From positions 54,254,255 to 54,318,254 of the forward strand of contig NC_134576.1 of assembly GCF_050947875.1 (NCBI RefSeq): a stretch of 64,000 nt of DNA, in the 5' to 3' direction. The DNA comes from Dermacentor variabilis. Lineage: Eukaryota; Arthropoda; Arachnida; Ixodida; Ixodidae. The notes under the pieces were generated by a model that was not told the origin of the DNA, did not search any database, and was given only the letters and a program-made list of their open reading frames with translations. Shown in pieces: positions 21,283-33,200 of this stretch. A program made the translations under genes and the position numbers. How positions within the stretch are numbered: position 1 is the stretch's first letter; the number at the start of each line of letters is the position of its first letter.

Positions 21283-23640
21283 TCAAATAAAAAATGATGC
21301 TTGAAAAGTGGTGGTCCGGGCACGTGCGCGTGCAACTTGAAGCGGATGACCGGTGCAATGAGATATGTATGAAGGGGGCATGATGTAAGGTGGGTGATTT
21401 AGGGAGCTGAAAGAAAATGAACGGAAGAGAGAGAGGGTGGCAACCTGTCGACGGAAAGAAAGCGTTTCCAAGCCCGATGCCGCTTTCATCGTTGAAATGC
21501 TGATATCGTACGAATATGAAGATTGACTAAACCTAGTAACACGATTTTGCAGAGCCTCAAGTGCATTTATGATATAAATCTGACGCGGATTCCAGATGGG
21601 AGATGCATACTCAAGTTTCGATCTTGCAAATGATTTAAGGGCCAACGCTTTTACTTGTGGGGTATGACGCAGATGTCGCCTAAGGAATCCCAGTGATCTA
21701 TTAGCAGCTGAGATGATGTTAGTAGCATGCAAGCGCCAGGACAGATCACAAGATAGGGTGACACCGAGGTATTTGAATGATTGGACTGATTCTATTGGAA
21801 CATCAGCAATGGAAAAGGTAAATGTGAGGGGGTTATGGCTGCAAGTGAAAGACACGAGTTTACATTTGTTAGAATTTAGGTTCATTAGCCAGCGATTACA
21901 CCATTCTTGTACATTATTGAAATTGTTCTGGATGAATGTGTGGTCAAATGTGTTGGTAACTTTGCGGTAGATTACACAATCATCTGCAAACATGCGAATG
22001 TTACATAATACATGCGTTGGTAGATTGTTAATGTAAATTTAAAAATGAAGTGGTCCCAAGACGGATCCCTGGGGGACGCCTGATGTCTGCTAGAATAATG
22101 GTTATTAACAAAAACAAACTGAGAGCGGTTAGCCAAGAATGCTTCTATCCACTATAGTACGTCGGGGTGTAAATTTAACCGAGACAATTTTAGCAACATA
22201 CATTTAACGGTTATTAACAAAAACAAACTGAGAGCGGTTAGTCAAGAATGCTTCTATCCACTTTAGTACGTCGGGGTGTAAATTTAACCGAGACAATTTT
22301 AGCAGCAAACGTTAATGAGGAACTGTGTCAAATGCTTTTGCAAAATCCAGGAATATCGCATCAGTCTGAAGGTTACAGTCAAGGTTAACATGCAGGTCGT
22401 GAAGGAAAATTGCCAACTGTGTTTCGCAAGAATAGTCTTTCCGAAATCCGTGCTGACAAGGGTGAAAAAGCAGATTGAGTCTAAAAAGTTTATGATATGC
22501 AAGTATATGACGTGTTCCATGATTTTGCAGAGGACACTAGTTAATGATATAAATGATAATTTAATGGGGTGTCTCTGTTTCCTGATTTGAAGACTGGAAT
22601 GACCTTGCCCACTTTCCAGTTGGATGGTAAGATGTCTGTAGAGAGTGACTGCGAAAACAATAAAGTTAGGTACGTAGCAGATAGATGGTTAATGTTTTTA
22701 AGAGTTTGGAATTAATATCATCTAAACCTGCTGACGATGAAAGCTTGATGTTGTCAATAATTGAGGCAATTCCGTCTACAAGAGAATATAATTGGCGACA
22801 TACGCGCAGTTATGTTAATACATGTGGGCAGATCTGGAGTTGAAGTGTCGTTAGTAAATACAGAGAAAAAGGCTGCATTAAAAATGTCAGCACACTCGCT
22901 GTCGCTGACCACTTTGCCATGTGCATTTAACACGCTGATCATGCGCGCCTTCTGAGGGATTATTATTTGCCAAAATTGACGAGGGCTGTTCGTAAGCATT
23001 TTAGGCAGTTCATCATGGAAAAAGGAGAATTTAGCACTCTGTATAGCACTCAGATAACCGTCTTTGCCAACGAAATATTTCCCGCAAGCAGGGGGGTGTC
23101 CGTTTAGTTTGGCTGAGTGAAAGAGATGTTTCTTTTTGTTTTCAAGTCGCTTAAGCGTTTTAGTGAACCATGGCTTGTTTCGATTTCCACAGAAAGTTAT
23201 TGTCGGTATAAACTTATCAACGAGATCACCTAGGTTGTTTTTAAATATTGACCAGTTTTCATTAGTGGAGCGCGGAGAACATAACCTCACGAACGTAGGA
23301 AGAAATGCGCTCAGATCACTAATTGCATCACAATTACCTTTATTGTACAGGCGGATTGTTTTGCTGACTAAATGACGTTTTACGGGTTGAAACGAAAATG
23401 TGGCATGAATTACTTTATGGTCGCTGACTTCAGGTAGATATGCTATTGATGAGAAGCTTTCCGGATTACTGGTTAGGATGAGATCTAAGATGCTAGAAGT
23501 GCTCAGTACAACGCATGTAGGTTCTGATACAAGTTGGGTTAAATTGAAATTAAGGCAGAAATCCACAAAATCTCTGGCAGGCTCACTGCCCATAGTTACG
23601 GGGACGTCATTGCTCCAGTCTATTATCATGGTATTGCCGA
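21283..23640 (-). pseudogene. CR1-like LINE ORF2: endonuclease end and reverse transcriptase
   Basis: From the right: IDWSNDVPVTMGSEPARDFV and DLILTSNPESFSSI belong to the endonuclease, with SDHKVIHATFSF carrying the SDH motif. The linker and N-terminal RT region follow (RNKPWFTKTLKRLENKKKHL, SPRQFWQIIIPQKA). The frame breaks at 22754, and RT motifs 1-4 lie in the disrupted stretch 22754-21993, which also holds a tandem duplication. From 21993 the catalytic FADDCVIYR is intact, followed by [23 protein letters not shown] and [18 protein letters not shown]. The plus-strand LINE at 42490-46098 is a related family. Confidence 0.85.
22100..22302. repeat. 109-bp tandem duplication inside the CR1-like LINE
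   Basis: GTTATTAACAAAAACAAACT starts at 22101 and again at 22210. About 94 bases (to AGACAATTTTAGCA) are repeated with a handful of differences. It lies in the RT coding region and breaks the frame. Confidence 0.85.
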
Positions 23641-23644
23641 AGCT

Positions 23645-24392
23645 TGGCCCTCGCCTTCTCAGACAAGCTTCTCCAGCTTCTGCTATCCGCACCGAAGTCT
23701 GCACCAGGTGCCAACCCAACCTGACCGAGAAACGTCTGCCAACAACACTATGAACGCGGCCTAGTACAGCCGCTCGCCTTCACTACGACGCCTTCACATT
23801 CACCTTCGTTCGCCTTCTTGTTCACCTACACCACGCCATTCCCAATCCCCGTCCTACTCCCAGCATTTTCCTTCGGGAAACTGGTGGCTGCAGCTCCTGG
23901 AGGTGACACTGCCATTACGACCTGCCCTCAAATCCCTCTATTCACGCTCCCTACCATGTGCAATGTGATCAACATTGAAGTGGATGGCCTACATGTTACA
24001 GCTTTGATCGACACCGGCGCCCATATTTCCGTTATGAGCTCTCACCTCCGTCAGCAGTTAAAGAAAGCCATGACCTTTGCCCCATCACATGTTCTATGTG
24101 TCCCCAACGGTGGCACGTCACCCGTAGCTGGCCTTTGTACCGCACATGTCAATGTCGCCGGCTGTCAAACTTCTGTTTTGTTTACAGTCCTCCTCGATCT
24201 TGTCTTTTTATCTGCCCACTCCGCCCTCATCGATTGTTCCGCTGGTACTGTACAGCTTGACCTACAAAGTATAGTTGATCAACCCGGACCAATCAAAAGT
24301 CGCCTCTGTTTTGCTGCGCACATCCATTTGCCGCCACAAGCTGAGACTTGTGTTGCTGTTACAACCTCTCGACCAGTACCCGATGGTGACTA
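23645..24392 (+). pseudogene. Gypsy-B gag C-terminus and protease
   Basis: Gag resumes with YPHRSLHQVPTQPDRETSAN, a stop, and an Arg/Ser-rich tail (YSRSPSLRR, SPTPRHSQSPSYSQHFPSG). A shift then leads into pol: the aspartic protease reads HVTALIDTGAHISVMSSHLR with intact DTG, and further on DLVFLSAHSALIDCS. The segment ends VPDGDY, where the 24393-25400 element interrupts it. Confidence 0.82.
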
Positions 24393-25400
24393 CAGTGAAA
24401 TGTTGTTACTATGAACACCACGTTAACAAAATTTACAGATTAACGAACTTTTCAGAAATCCCCAGCTGACTCCTTATGGTTTCATTGTAAAAATATCCGA
24501 GTACTACGAACTTCAGAATACCGAACTTTTCAGAATAACGATTGTTATTCCGTTTCTGCGTCATGTTAACAAAGCCTCAGTACTGCGAACTAATATTCTG
24601 AAATCTGGGGATTCTTAGATTTCCATGTATTCCATGTATCTTTCATGTCAACTGAAACAGTAGGCTAGCAGATGACAAGGCACAGAAAGCGGATGCTGCA
24701 GCATGCTGGTTCGGAAAACCTGAGACAGTGCTCAATAAAAAAAATGCAGGAGAAAATGTTTTTATTTATTCCAGAGGCGACGACACATCGGGTTTTGCGA
24801 GAACATGCTCTGCCCAGGCAACTGTCGCCCAGCAATAGAGGTGCATCTCTTCCTTCTTTCACCCTTCCTTCTATGCATGCCTTTCTTTCGTGCTTCTTTC
24901 TGTAGCCATACTAGCTACATGCATGGAGAAATGTAACCTCTGTATTCATGGAAGTGCCACATGGTTGCAGTTTGCACTTTCCGGACGGTGTCGTTTACAC
25001 TCGCTTGTGCCTTACAATAATTCAGGTGTTCCCCTCAAGTGAGACAGCTACGGTGTCCATGGCAAGGAATGTGATAATGAAGAAAAAAAGAAACATTGCA
25101 CTTTGGAAGTGACATGAAGCTTCCTTTTGTCAGTAGTCATCTCAGCATCTGCTTTGAGTGCGTAACTCTTACTATACGGTGCTTCGGTAGTGCATGGCTG
25201 CGGAATCTATGGAAAATAGCAACAGCATGGGCCGAGAGCCAACAGCAACATTTTCATGGATAACTCAAATGATGATAACTTATAATTTGGTGGGTCGATG
25301 GGCGGAATAGTTAATTTTGGGGCTTTCACTATCACAACCTTTCAGAATAATAAACAATTTTCAGCAGTCCCACGTGATTTGTTATATCAAGATTTGACTA
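24393..25400. mobile_element. TIR element (1,008 bp), TA duplication, no transposase seen
   Basis: The left end CAGTGAAATGTTG and the right end read inward TAGTCAAATCTTG are matching inverted repeats, with TA outside both (24391-24392 and 25401-25402). Excision restores Gypsy-B reading GDY-VITPITA. Subterminal copies of TTTCAGAATAA occur near both ends. The length, TA site and CAGT start suggest a non-autonomous pogo-like transposon. No ORF resembles a transposase. Confidence 0.8.
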
Positions 25401-25402
25401 TA

Positions 25403-27935
25403 CGTGATCACTCCCATTACTGCCATTCTGTTGACGCACAGTGTTGGTATTCCACGTACTGTTATAACTCTATGGGTCAATCTTACTTGTCTTGCTGTGG
25501 TGAATTTCAGCTTGTGCTCACAAGTGCTCCCACAGGGCATGTCCCTCGCTATGCTGACGCTTTCTTACGACTACATCACCTCGACTTTGTCTCCACCTAT
25601 GTTGCTCACTCACACACCGCCAATACCTCGTCTTGTTCAACCGATCTGTCTCCTACTGACCTGAATAACATGATCACTCCAGACCTTTCGCTCCATGAAG
25701 CTGACAATCTCATTTGCCTCCTCTCCTCTTATCGGGATGTCTTTGACCATTGTGACTGTCCTCTAGGTCAAAGCTGCTCTGTCAAGCACCACATAAACAC
25801 TGGCGATACCCATCCGATCCAGCAATGGCCATACAGGGTATCTTCAGCTGAGTGCCACATCATTCAAAAGGAGGTTGACAAAATGCTCGCCAAAGATATA
25901 ATCGAGCCATCTTACAGCCCTTAAGCTTCTCCTGTGGTTCTTGTTAAAGAGAGAGACAACAATTCGAGATTTTTCGTCGACTACCGACAACTTAATAAGA
26001 TCACAAAAAAAAAATGTGTACCTGCTCCCAAGCATAGACGACGTTCTGGATTGCCTGCATGGTGCCAAGTATTTTTCTTCAATTTACAAAACTGAAAAAA
26101 TTCAAAATTCAAAATTCAATTTTACAGAAATAGCATGCCATCTAACGAACTTATTAAAGAAAGGCACCTAGTTTTTTTGAGGTGCTGCACAGGCTACCAC
26201 CTTCTCTACCCTCATCACGTTGCTCACTACACGACCTGTCCTGGCTCATTTTGATGGCTCCGCACTAACAGAACTATGCGCCGATGCCAGAAGCCACAGC
26301 ACCAGCGCTGTTTTAGTCCAGCATCAAAACGGGCATGCCCGTGTTATCGCCTATGCCAGCCATCTCCAGTGCTCAGCCGAACAAAACTACTCCATCACGG
26401 AACAGGAGTGTCTTGCTCTCGTTTGGGCAGTGGGCAAATTCCACCCCTACATTAAATGGCCGGCATTTCAGTCGCTACCGATCACCACGCACTTTGCTGG
26501 CTTTCGTACCTTAAGGATCCCAGTGGGCGTCCTGGTCGCTGGGCAGCGAGGCTCCAAGAGTACATATACTCTGTTTCTTGTAAGTCTGGCCGAGTGCATT
26601 GGGATGCTGGCTGTTTGTCCCGCAATCCCGTCAATCTGCCTGAAGCCTCTGATGACGCGCCTGCATGTGTGCTCTCGCTCTCTGGTTTAAGCCACATTCG
26701 TGATAAACAGCGCCGTGGTCGCATCTTATGTGAGCTTATTCAGAAGCTCAATGCTGCAGTGCCCAATCCATCCCTTCGCCTCTTCGTGCTTAAAGATGGC
26801 ACAGTATATTGCTGCAACGTCCACCTGGACTGACGCGGACTGTTGTTTGTTGTTTCTATGCATCTGCACTTGAGCGTTCTTGGCTAGCTCCATGGTGCCC
26901 CAACCGCTGGTCACCTTAGAGTTTCTGGGCCTACAACCATGTTTGGCGTCACTTCTTTTGGCCTGGTCCTTACCGCTCTGTTCGCCACGGTGTCGCTACT
27001 TGTGAACTGTGTCAATGCCAAAAAAAAGCCACCTATGCCCCCTGCTGGCCTCCTTCAGCCCCTTGACATCGTTATCTGACCCCATCTTCCAAGTTGGCCT
27101 TGACCTCCTCGATTCTTTCCCTACCTCTACTACCAGTAACAAATGGATTGCTGTTGCTATGGGCCACACCACCCCATACGCAATTACACATGCTCTCCCT
27201 ATCAGTTGTGCTACGAACGTCGCTGATTTCCTGCTACATGATCTCATCTTACATCATGGAGCCCCTTGTCAACTCCTCACCGAACGTGGTCACTATCTCT
27301 CCAGAGTTATCCATGACCTGCTTCGCTCCTGCACCACAAAACACAAATTTACGAAGGCTTACCACCCGCAAACCAACGGCTTGACTAAATGCTTCAACCG
27401 GACACTAACTGACATGCTTTCTATGTATGTCTCTTCTGACCACCAAGACTGGGACGTTGCATTGCCCTTCGTTACATTTGTTAAGAATTCATTGTGTCAT
27501 GATACCACGGCTTTTTCACCCTTTTATCTTCAGTATGGCCGCAGCCCAATGTTACCTTTGGAGGTATCATCCCTGCTGCCATCCATTTGCCCAGTGAGTA
27601 CGCCTACATTGCCATTTCCAGAGCTAATGAGGCATGCCAGATTGCTTTCCATCGCCTCACTATATCTCAAAGCTACCAGAGGCACCACTATGACTTCCGT
27701 CATCGTAACATTATCATACTCCGGGTGCCCTTTTGCTTCTATGGACTTCAACTTGGCATGTTGGACTTTCCAAAAGAAATGCTTTCCCGGCACTCCAGAC
27801 ACTACCGTGTCTTAAGGCACGTAACAGGCCTCACTTACAAGATTTGCCCGCTCGAGTCTTCCTCTCCATACACTTTGCCACCGACAGACATTGTTCATGT
27901 ATCCCGCCTTAAACCTTACTGTTCACCCACACCAT
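25403..27935 (+). pseudogene. Gypsy-B pol: RT (deleted), RNase H, integrase
   Basis: Continues with VITPITAILLTH and, in another frame, the region before RT (TPDLSLHEADNLICLLSSYR, VKHHINTGDTHPIQQ, KDIIEPSYSP, then a TAA). RT starts ASPVVLVKERDN and FFVDYRQLNKIT, but the palm with YLDD is missing: bases 26085-26210 jump from FSS to the RNase H entry TTRPVLAHFDGS. RNase H is partly readable (NYSITEQECLALVWAVGKFH). Integrase: VAMGHTTPYAITHALP replaces the family's Asp by Gly, LTERGHYLS has Glu for the second Asp, and TKCFNRTL has Lys for the catalytic Glu. The end reaches HVSRLKPY at about 27920. Confidence 0.82.
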
Positions 27936-27973
27936 AGCAAGCACCATGACGGTGCTTCTGCAGCCGAGGGTCA

Positions 27974-28119
27974 TGTTACAGTACTATTACTCAAGAGGAG
28001 CGTCGATGAAGAAGATGCTTTTGATCTAGGGAGTGGTCTGAAACATACGGTTCATCACTTGATCGCCTTACAAAAATATTGTAGATATGTTTTCCTGTTG
28101 TGTATGGTGCCACGTAACA
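27974..28119 (+). repeat. Gypsy-B 3' LTR (146 bp)
   Basis: Starts TGTTACAGTACTATT and ends CCACGTAACA. It is clearly related to, but diverged from, the 5' LTR and is followed by ATAT at 28120-28123. Confidence 0.85.
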
Positions 28120-28291
28120 ATATAAATTCAGATAGTGCGGAACTCCACAAACCAAGCCCAAATAAGCAGCATAGCCAGTTAAAAAAATGACCCAGAATGT
28201 ATTTTCATGCCCGTTTTGATAAAAAGCTGCAAGTTTACCAAAGACAAAGTGGTAAAAATATGCTGCTGAAGGGGAATTGGTAAAATGCCGT

Positions 28292-28304
28292 CTGTCATTG
28301 ATCG
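28292..28304. repeat. Target duplication, left copy (I-group LINE)
   Basis: CTGTCATTGATCG here is repeated at 33864-33876 right after the tetranucleotide tail of the LINE. The first three bases could also belong to the tail. Confidence 0.85.
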
Positions 28305-28575
28305 AGACGCCAGGGGGCGCCGAATAGTGCGGACGCGCAAACATCGGCTCCTGCTTTTTCAAATGATCTTGGTGATTTTTTTTGCCAAATCCTGGAAAGT
28401 TGTGCATCATTCGACGTAGTATGTAGCAAGGAACCAGCCCATACCGGACTCTTGTCGATAGGTGAGCTCTTCGACAATTTGAGAGACTTTGAACTACCGA
28501 CCAAGGTGTTCGTCGGCTCATTCTACCGGACGCAGCCTAGCGTCGGCGCGGCGTCCGTGGTAAGCCACGGCCTAC

Positions 28576-30224
28576 TTGGCGTTGTGGGGCGAAATGCCTG
28601 AAGTTGAGATGGTGGAAGGGGTCGAGATCAACCCCGCCGAAGCAAATTGCCCGGGCTGGAGCACAGCAGTGGGCAGAAACAAGAAGGCTCGACCGGAGAC
28701 GCCGAAGTCGACGGCCAGCACAGAGACGCACAATGGCGGGAAAGGTGGCCACCGCACGGCCACCCGACAGGGCGCGATGAAGCAGCTCGTGAATGCCTCA
28801 AGACTCCCCAAAATGCCTCGGGACCATATACGCATCATCGTCAGACCAAGAGGAGGCCTCGACGTTAAGAAAGTCAGTACCATTCGATTAGCCCAAGCTT
28901 TGGCCATGGCGGCGGCCTTAGCTCCAGACGAAGTTGGTGAAGACATTATATGCCCCAATGCTGCTCAGAACATTCTGGTCGTTTCTATGCCAGTGAGGAA
29001 GAACGCGTGTGCCTACGCGTCCGTTCAGCAGATACACCTCAGGGAAGGCAAGTACGATGTGGCAGCTTATTTAGCCGCCTCGGACAACACATGCAAGGGA
29101 GTCGTTCGCGGGGTCGACGCCGACTTCAGCGATGCTCAGCTGCGGACCATGATTGTCAACCAACGGAACCCGAAAGCGCTCGAGGTGAGACGCATCAAGT
29201 CTACTACGACGGTGGTGGTGCTCTTCAAAGGTATGAGAATGCCAAACTACGTCATGTGTGGCACGGGCATGCTGCCCTGCATGCTATACAGAAGACAAGT
29301 GGAAGTGTGTTACAACTGTGGCGATTTGGGACATTGAGCTGATGTGTGCCCTAACCCAAGCAGCAAGAAATGCAGGGGATGCGGTGTAGCCTCCCCAGCC
29401 AAAGATCATCAGTGCACGCCAAAGTGTTCCACGTGCAGGGGTCCTCACCTCACTGCGGACCGCCAGCTGCCCTACATAGTACGACAAAGACAACGACGGC
29501 GCAGGCGCGCCAAGATGTCACAGGCGGCCCATGAAGTTCGTTCACGTGACGCCAGTCTCACAAGCGCGCCTGGACGTGCGCGTTTGCTGACGCCAGCGGA
29601 TCGTCAACGCAGCCTCGCCAGAGGGCGTCCCCAGTCTCGCTCCAGGGACCGCTCCCACTCCAGAGGGCTTTCCCGCTCCAAGGGGCGTTCCCAATCCCGG
29701 GCACGCATCCAGGAAGGACCTGGACCGTCATGGGCGGACCAAGTCAAGCCCAAGACTGACAAGGCGCCAAAAAAGGTAACGCAGATAACATTGCCAGAGC
29801 ATAGGGAAGACCCCCGAGTAACACAGCTCTTGCAAGAAAACGCTAACCTCAAGGCAGAAATGCAAAAGATGAAGGCCGATTTCGAGGCCTTTCGGCAAGC
29901 AAACTTACAACAAAGGCAAGAGTCCTCTTCGGCAAACGGAGAAGCCGTACCACTAAACGTAGGGCCACGTCCTCACAGGAGGCAGCCGAAGAAACTGTCA
30001 CGGCGGAGGCAGCAATGCAACGCTCACTGGACCGTTTACAAAAATCCGTGAATGAATTGTTCAAGGGCAATCAAATGCTGCTCTTTAGAGTCCAAGTTTT
30101 AGAAAACGTGCAAACTAAGCGCGCTGAACCAGTGAGTATGGAAGTCGTTCCAGCAGCAGCTAGAGAAGCTACAGGTAGCATCCTAGAGGCCCTCTCAAGC
30201 CTTAACAATGGCGGGCCACACTAA
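28576..30224 (+). pseudogene. LINE ORF1 (gag-like, three zinc knuckles)
   Basis: The first ATG is at 28576. The N-terminal half has a basic, Ala-rich region (TIRLAQALAMAAALAPDEV) and a conserved core (YASVQQIHLREGKYDVAAYL, VVVLFKGMRMPNYVMC). Three knuckles follow: CYNCGDLGH-ADVC, CRGCGVASPAKDHQC and CSTCRGPH. A TGA (29338) sits inside the first knuckle where Arg (CGA) is expected. Downstream is an Arg/Ser repeat region and a predicted coiled coil (LLQENANLKAEMQKMKADFE). A one-base slip near 29960 moves the C-terminus to another frame, ending SLNNGGPH at 30224, overlapping the ORF2 start by 17 bases. It binds element RNA in related LINEs. Confidence 0.85.
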
Positions 30225-33200
30225 AGAATTTATCATATGGCAGTGGAACTGCGCCAGTTTTCAGAGGCGAAAGGCCCCACTGCAGCAATTTATCGCGACA
30301 CAGTCGAACAAACCGCATGTTATCTTACTACAGGAAACTAGAACTGAAATTAAGTCATTTCCAGGTTACCGAGCTATCTCGGCAACCGGAGAGGGCAAAC
30401 TCGGCCTGGCAGTCCTAGTTGCAAAGAAATGTTCCTTTCAAGAGCACAAATTGCAGTTGGGCAACACGAGGGCGGAGGTAATGCTTATCAAAATCATTCC
30501 GAGCAGCTGGCTTAAAAACAGCGTTTTAATTTTAAACATTTACAGTTCCCCGAGAGACCGTCACCAGGCATTCTTGTCGATTATAGCCAAGGTGGCGGCG
30601 AAAGCAAGGGATGCTCCACTTGTGGTAGCTGGAGACTTTAACGCGGCGCATCAGACATGGGGTTATGTGAAACACTCCCCTAAAGGAATAAATCTACTTC
30701 AAGCGGTTACAAACTGCTCATTAGAGCTAGTTACGGACCCACAGTTTCCCACGCGCATCGGTAATTCAGTTTCGCGGGACGCCACGCCGGATCTGGCCTT
30801 CGTTAAGAATGCCACCTCTGTTAGTTGGCACAATAAGCAAGAAAACCTGGGAAGTGACCATTTTATTGTGGAGATTTCTCTGGAAGTTGCCACAGCCCCC
30901 CTTAGGGCGTTCACCGTAGTAGACTGGGACGCCTTCCGTAAACGCCAGGGAGAGGACTTGGAGGAGTACGCATCCTTCGAAGACCTCTTAAGGAGAATCA
31001 AAGAGGACGTCAAGGCTGTTACTAAAACAGTCGAAACTGACTTAAAAGTAAACAGGATGGATGCTCACTTGGCGCACCTGGTAGAGGCTAAGAACTCCTT
31101 ACTCACCAGATGGCAAACGCAGAGGCTCAATAGGAGGCTGCGTAAGAAAGTAGCGATGTTAAATCGTGAAATCGAAGCGTATTGCCAAGAGTTGAGCAAG
31201 CAGCAATGGAACGAGGTTTGCTCGGCAGTTCACGGACAGATGCGTACAGGAGGCAAATGGAATCTCCTGAAGCAACTATTAGATGACTCACAATCCAAAA
31301 GCAATCAGGGCCTAGCTATCGATAGAATAATTCATGATCTTAAAGGAAAGGGGCTAACAGATGTAGACATACTTCAGAGCCTAGCAGACTGGTATCTCCC
31401 CGTCGGCCCCACGGGGAACGAGGACTACCCAGAGTATACAGGCGAAACCATGGAGGAGCTTGATGCTCCGGTGACTACAGCGGAAGTCAGAAAGGTGCTA
31501 CGCGAGCTAAACGGCCACTCAGCCCCCGGGCCGGATGGCATTTCCAACAAACTCCTGCGTAACCTAGATGAGAAATCAATTGAGAAGCTTACGGAACAGA
31601 TCAACCGCACGTGGGAAACTGGCTGGGTCCCAGAGGACTGAAAAACGGCCTCTGTTGTCCTTATCCCGAAATCAGGTAAAACACTCACACCGGAGAATCT
31701 TAGACCAATCTCGCTCAAGTCCTGCGTGAGCAAGGTGGCTGAGCACGTCTTCCATGAGAGAGTAATGATATACATCGAGGAACGAGAACTGTTCCCATAT
31801 AACATGGTAGGCTTCAGGCCCTCTCTATCCGAGCAAGATACCATGCTTCTCATCAAAAGGCAGATAATCGACGTGAACACCAGGGATGTCAGAGGCCTTT
31901 TAGCGTTAGATCTCGCCAAAGCCTTTGACACCATCACACACAGATTCATTTTGGAATCCATCTCGCACCTAAACTTAGGGAAATGCTTTCACGCTTACGT
32001 CAGCTCTTTCTTAAGGGACCGTGAAGCCACTATTAAAATCGGTCAAATAAGATCCGACAAGTTCAAGTTAGGGGCTAAGGGCACTCCGCAGGGTGCAGTA
32101 ATATCACCCCTTCTTTTCGATATAGCGATGAAAGGCCTCTCGGAAAAACTGGCTAGGGTCGAGGGCGCGAATCATGCGCTCTATGCGGACGACATCACCG
32201 TTTGGACCGGTGGGGGGTCTGAGGGGGCCGTGGAGCGTGCCCTTCAGGAGGCCTTGGATATTACGGAAGAGTACTTAAAAGGGACGGGACTCTGTCTATC
32301 ACCCTCAAAGTCAGAACTACTGCTTTATAGACCGGATCGCAGGGGCAAGAGGCACTCTACCCCTCTCGAACAAATTCCTATTAACCTATACGCTGAATCT
32401 GGTCAGATGATCCCTAGAGTCGAATCGGTCAGGATTCTAGGTCTGATCCTAAATTCAAAGGGGAGCAACAATCAAACTATTGTCCGCGTCAAGGCAAAAA
32501 CGGAAAACATGCTCTGATTAATCACAAGAGTCTCAAACCACAGAGGCGGCCTCAGTGAGAGCAATCTCCTTAGGCTGCATCATGCGTTCCTCATGAGTCA
32601 CATAAACTACGTAGCATCGGCGCTCAACTGGTCCCGCTCGGAGGAGGCCAAAATTGATGCGCTGATGAGAAAAAGCATTAAACACATACTGGGAATTCCC
32701 ACTAGCACCAGCACGGAGAAGCTCCTACAATTAGGGGTTCACAATACCCTGACGGAGGTAATCGAGGCACAAAGAACGGCACAAACCGTCCGCCTCTCGT
32801 CTTCAAAGACAGGCAGAAGCATATTAATGTCCGCAGGTCTAGCCCCCTTGGCAGTCGACGAGGATGCCATCATGCTCTCTCACACCGTTAGGGCAACCTT
32901 TCAAGTTAGCCCTTTCCCACGTAATGTACACCCCCAATTTAATGCTGCTAGACGCAAGGCACGAGCCCGCTCTCTCATTGACTTTACGCACAAAAGCCTG
33001 CAATTAACTACCTATGTAGATGCTGCCCAGTATGGGCGCACAAATTCATTTGTAGCTGCTGGAGCTTATCCTCACGGGAAAATTCTCAATGCAGCTTCGG
33101 TAAGACACACCATAGTAGCGGCGGCTGAACAGGCTGCCATCGCGCTAGCTATGAATGACCCCTCGCGGCCTTACATCTACACTGACTCGAGATCAGCCAT

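Larger units (their letters stand above)
21096..23640 (-). mobile_element. CR1-like LINE inserted in Gypsy-B gag
   Basis: Minus-strand non-LTR retrotransposon, 5' truncated inside its endonuclease. The 3' end is at 21096, with a short (GTGAA)n tail seen on the plus strand as TTCACTTCACTTCAC. It encodes the end of an AP-type endonuclease and a full-length but broken reverse transcriptase. Gypsy gag resumes near 23645. No clear target duplication was found. Confidence 0.85.
16527..28119 (+). mobile_element. Gypsy-B: Ty3/Gypsy element with nested insertions
   Basis: Bounded by LTRs 16527-16669 and 27974-28119 (TG...CA) and flanked by ATAT (16523-16526 and 28120-28123). Inside, gag and pol appear in order but are split by a pogo/Tigger element (17198-20618), a minus-strand CR1-like LINE (about 21096-23640) and a TIR element (24393-25400). 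With those removed, about 4.6 kb remains, which is short because the RT palm is deleted near 26085-26210. The LTRs are visibly diverged, and all three integrase catalytic residues are altered, so it is older than Gypsy-A. Confidence 0.9.

Noticed and set aside
29338..32517. In-frame TGA codons as possible selenocysteine or recoding sites
   Set aside because: They stand where related elements have Arg or Trp, and a frameshift is also present; decay is the simpler reading.
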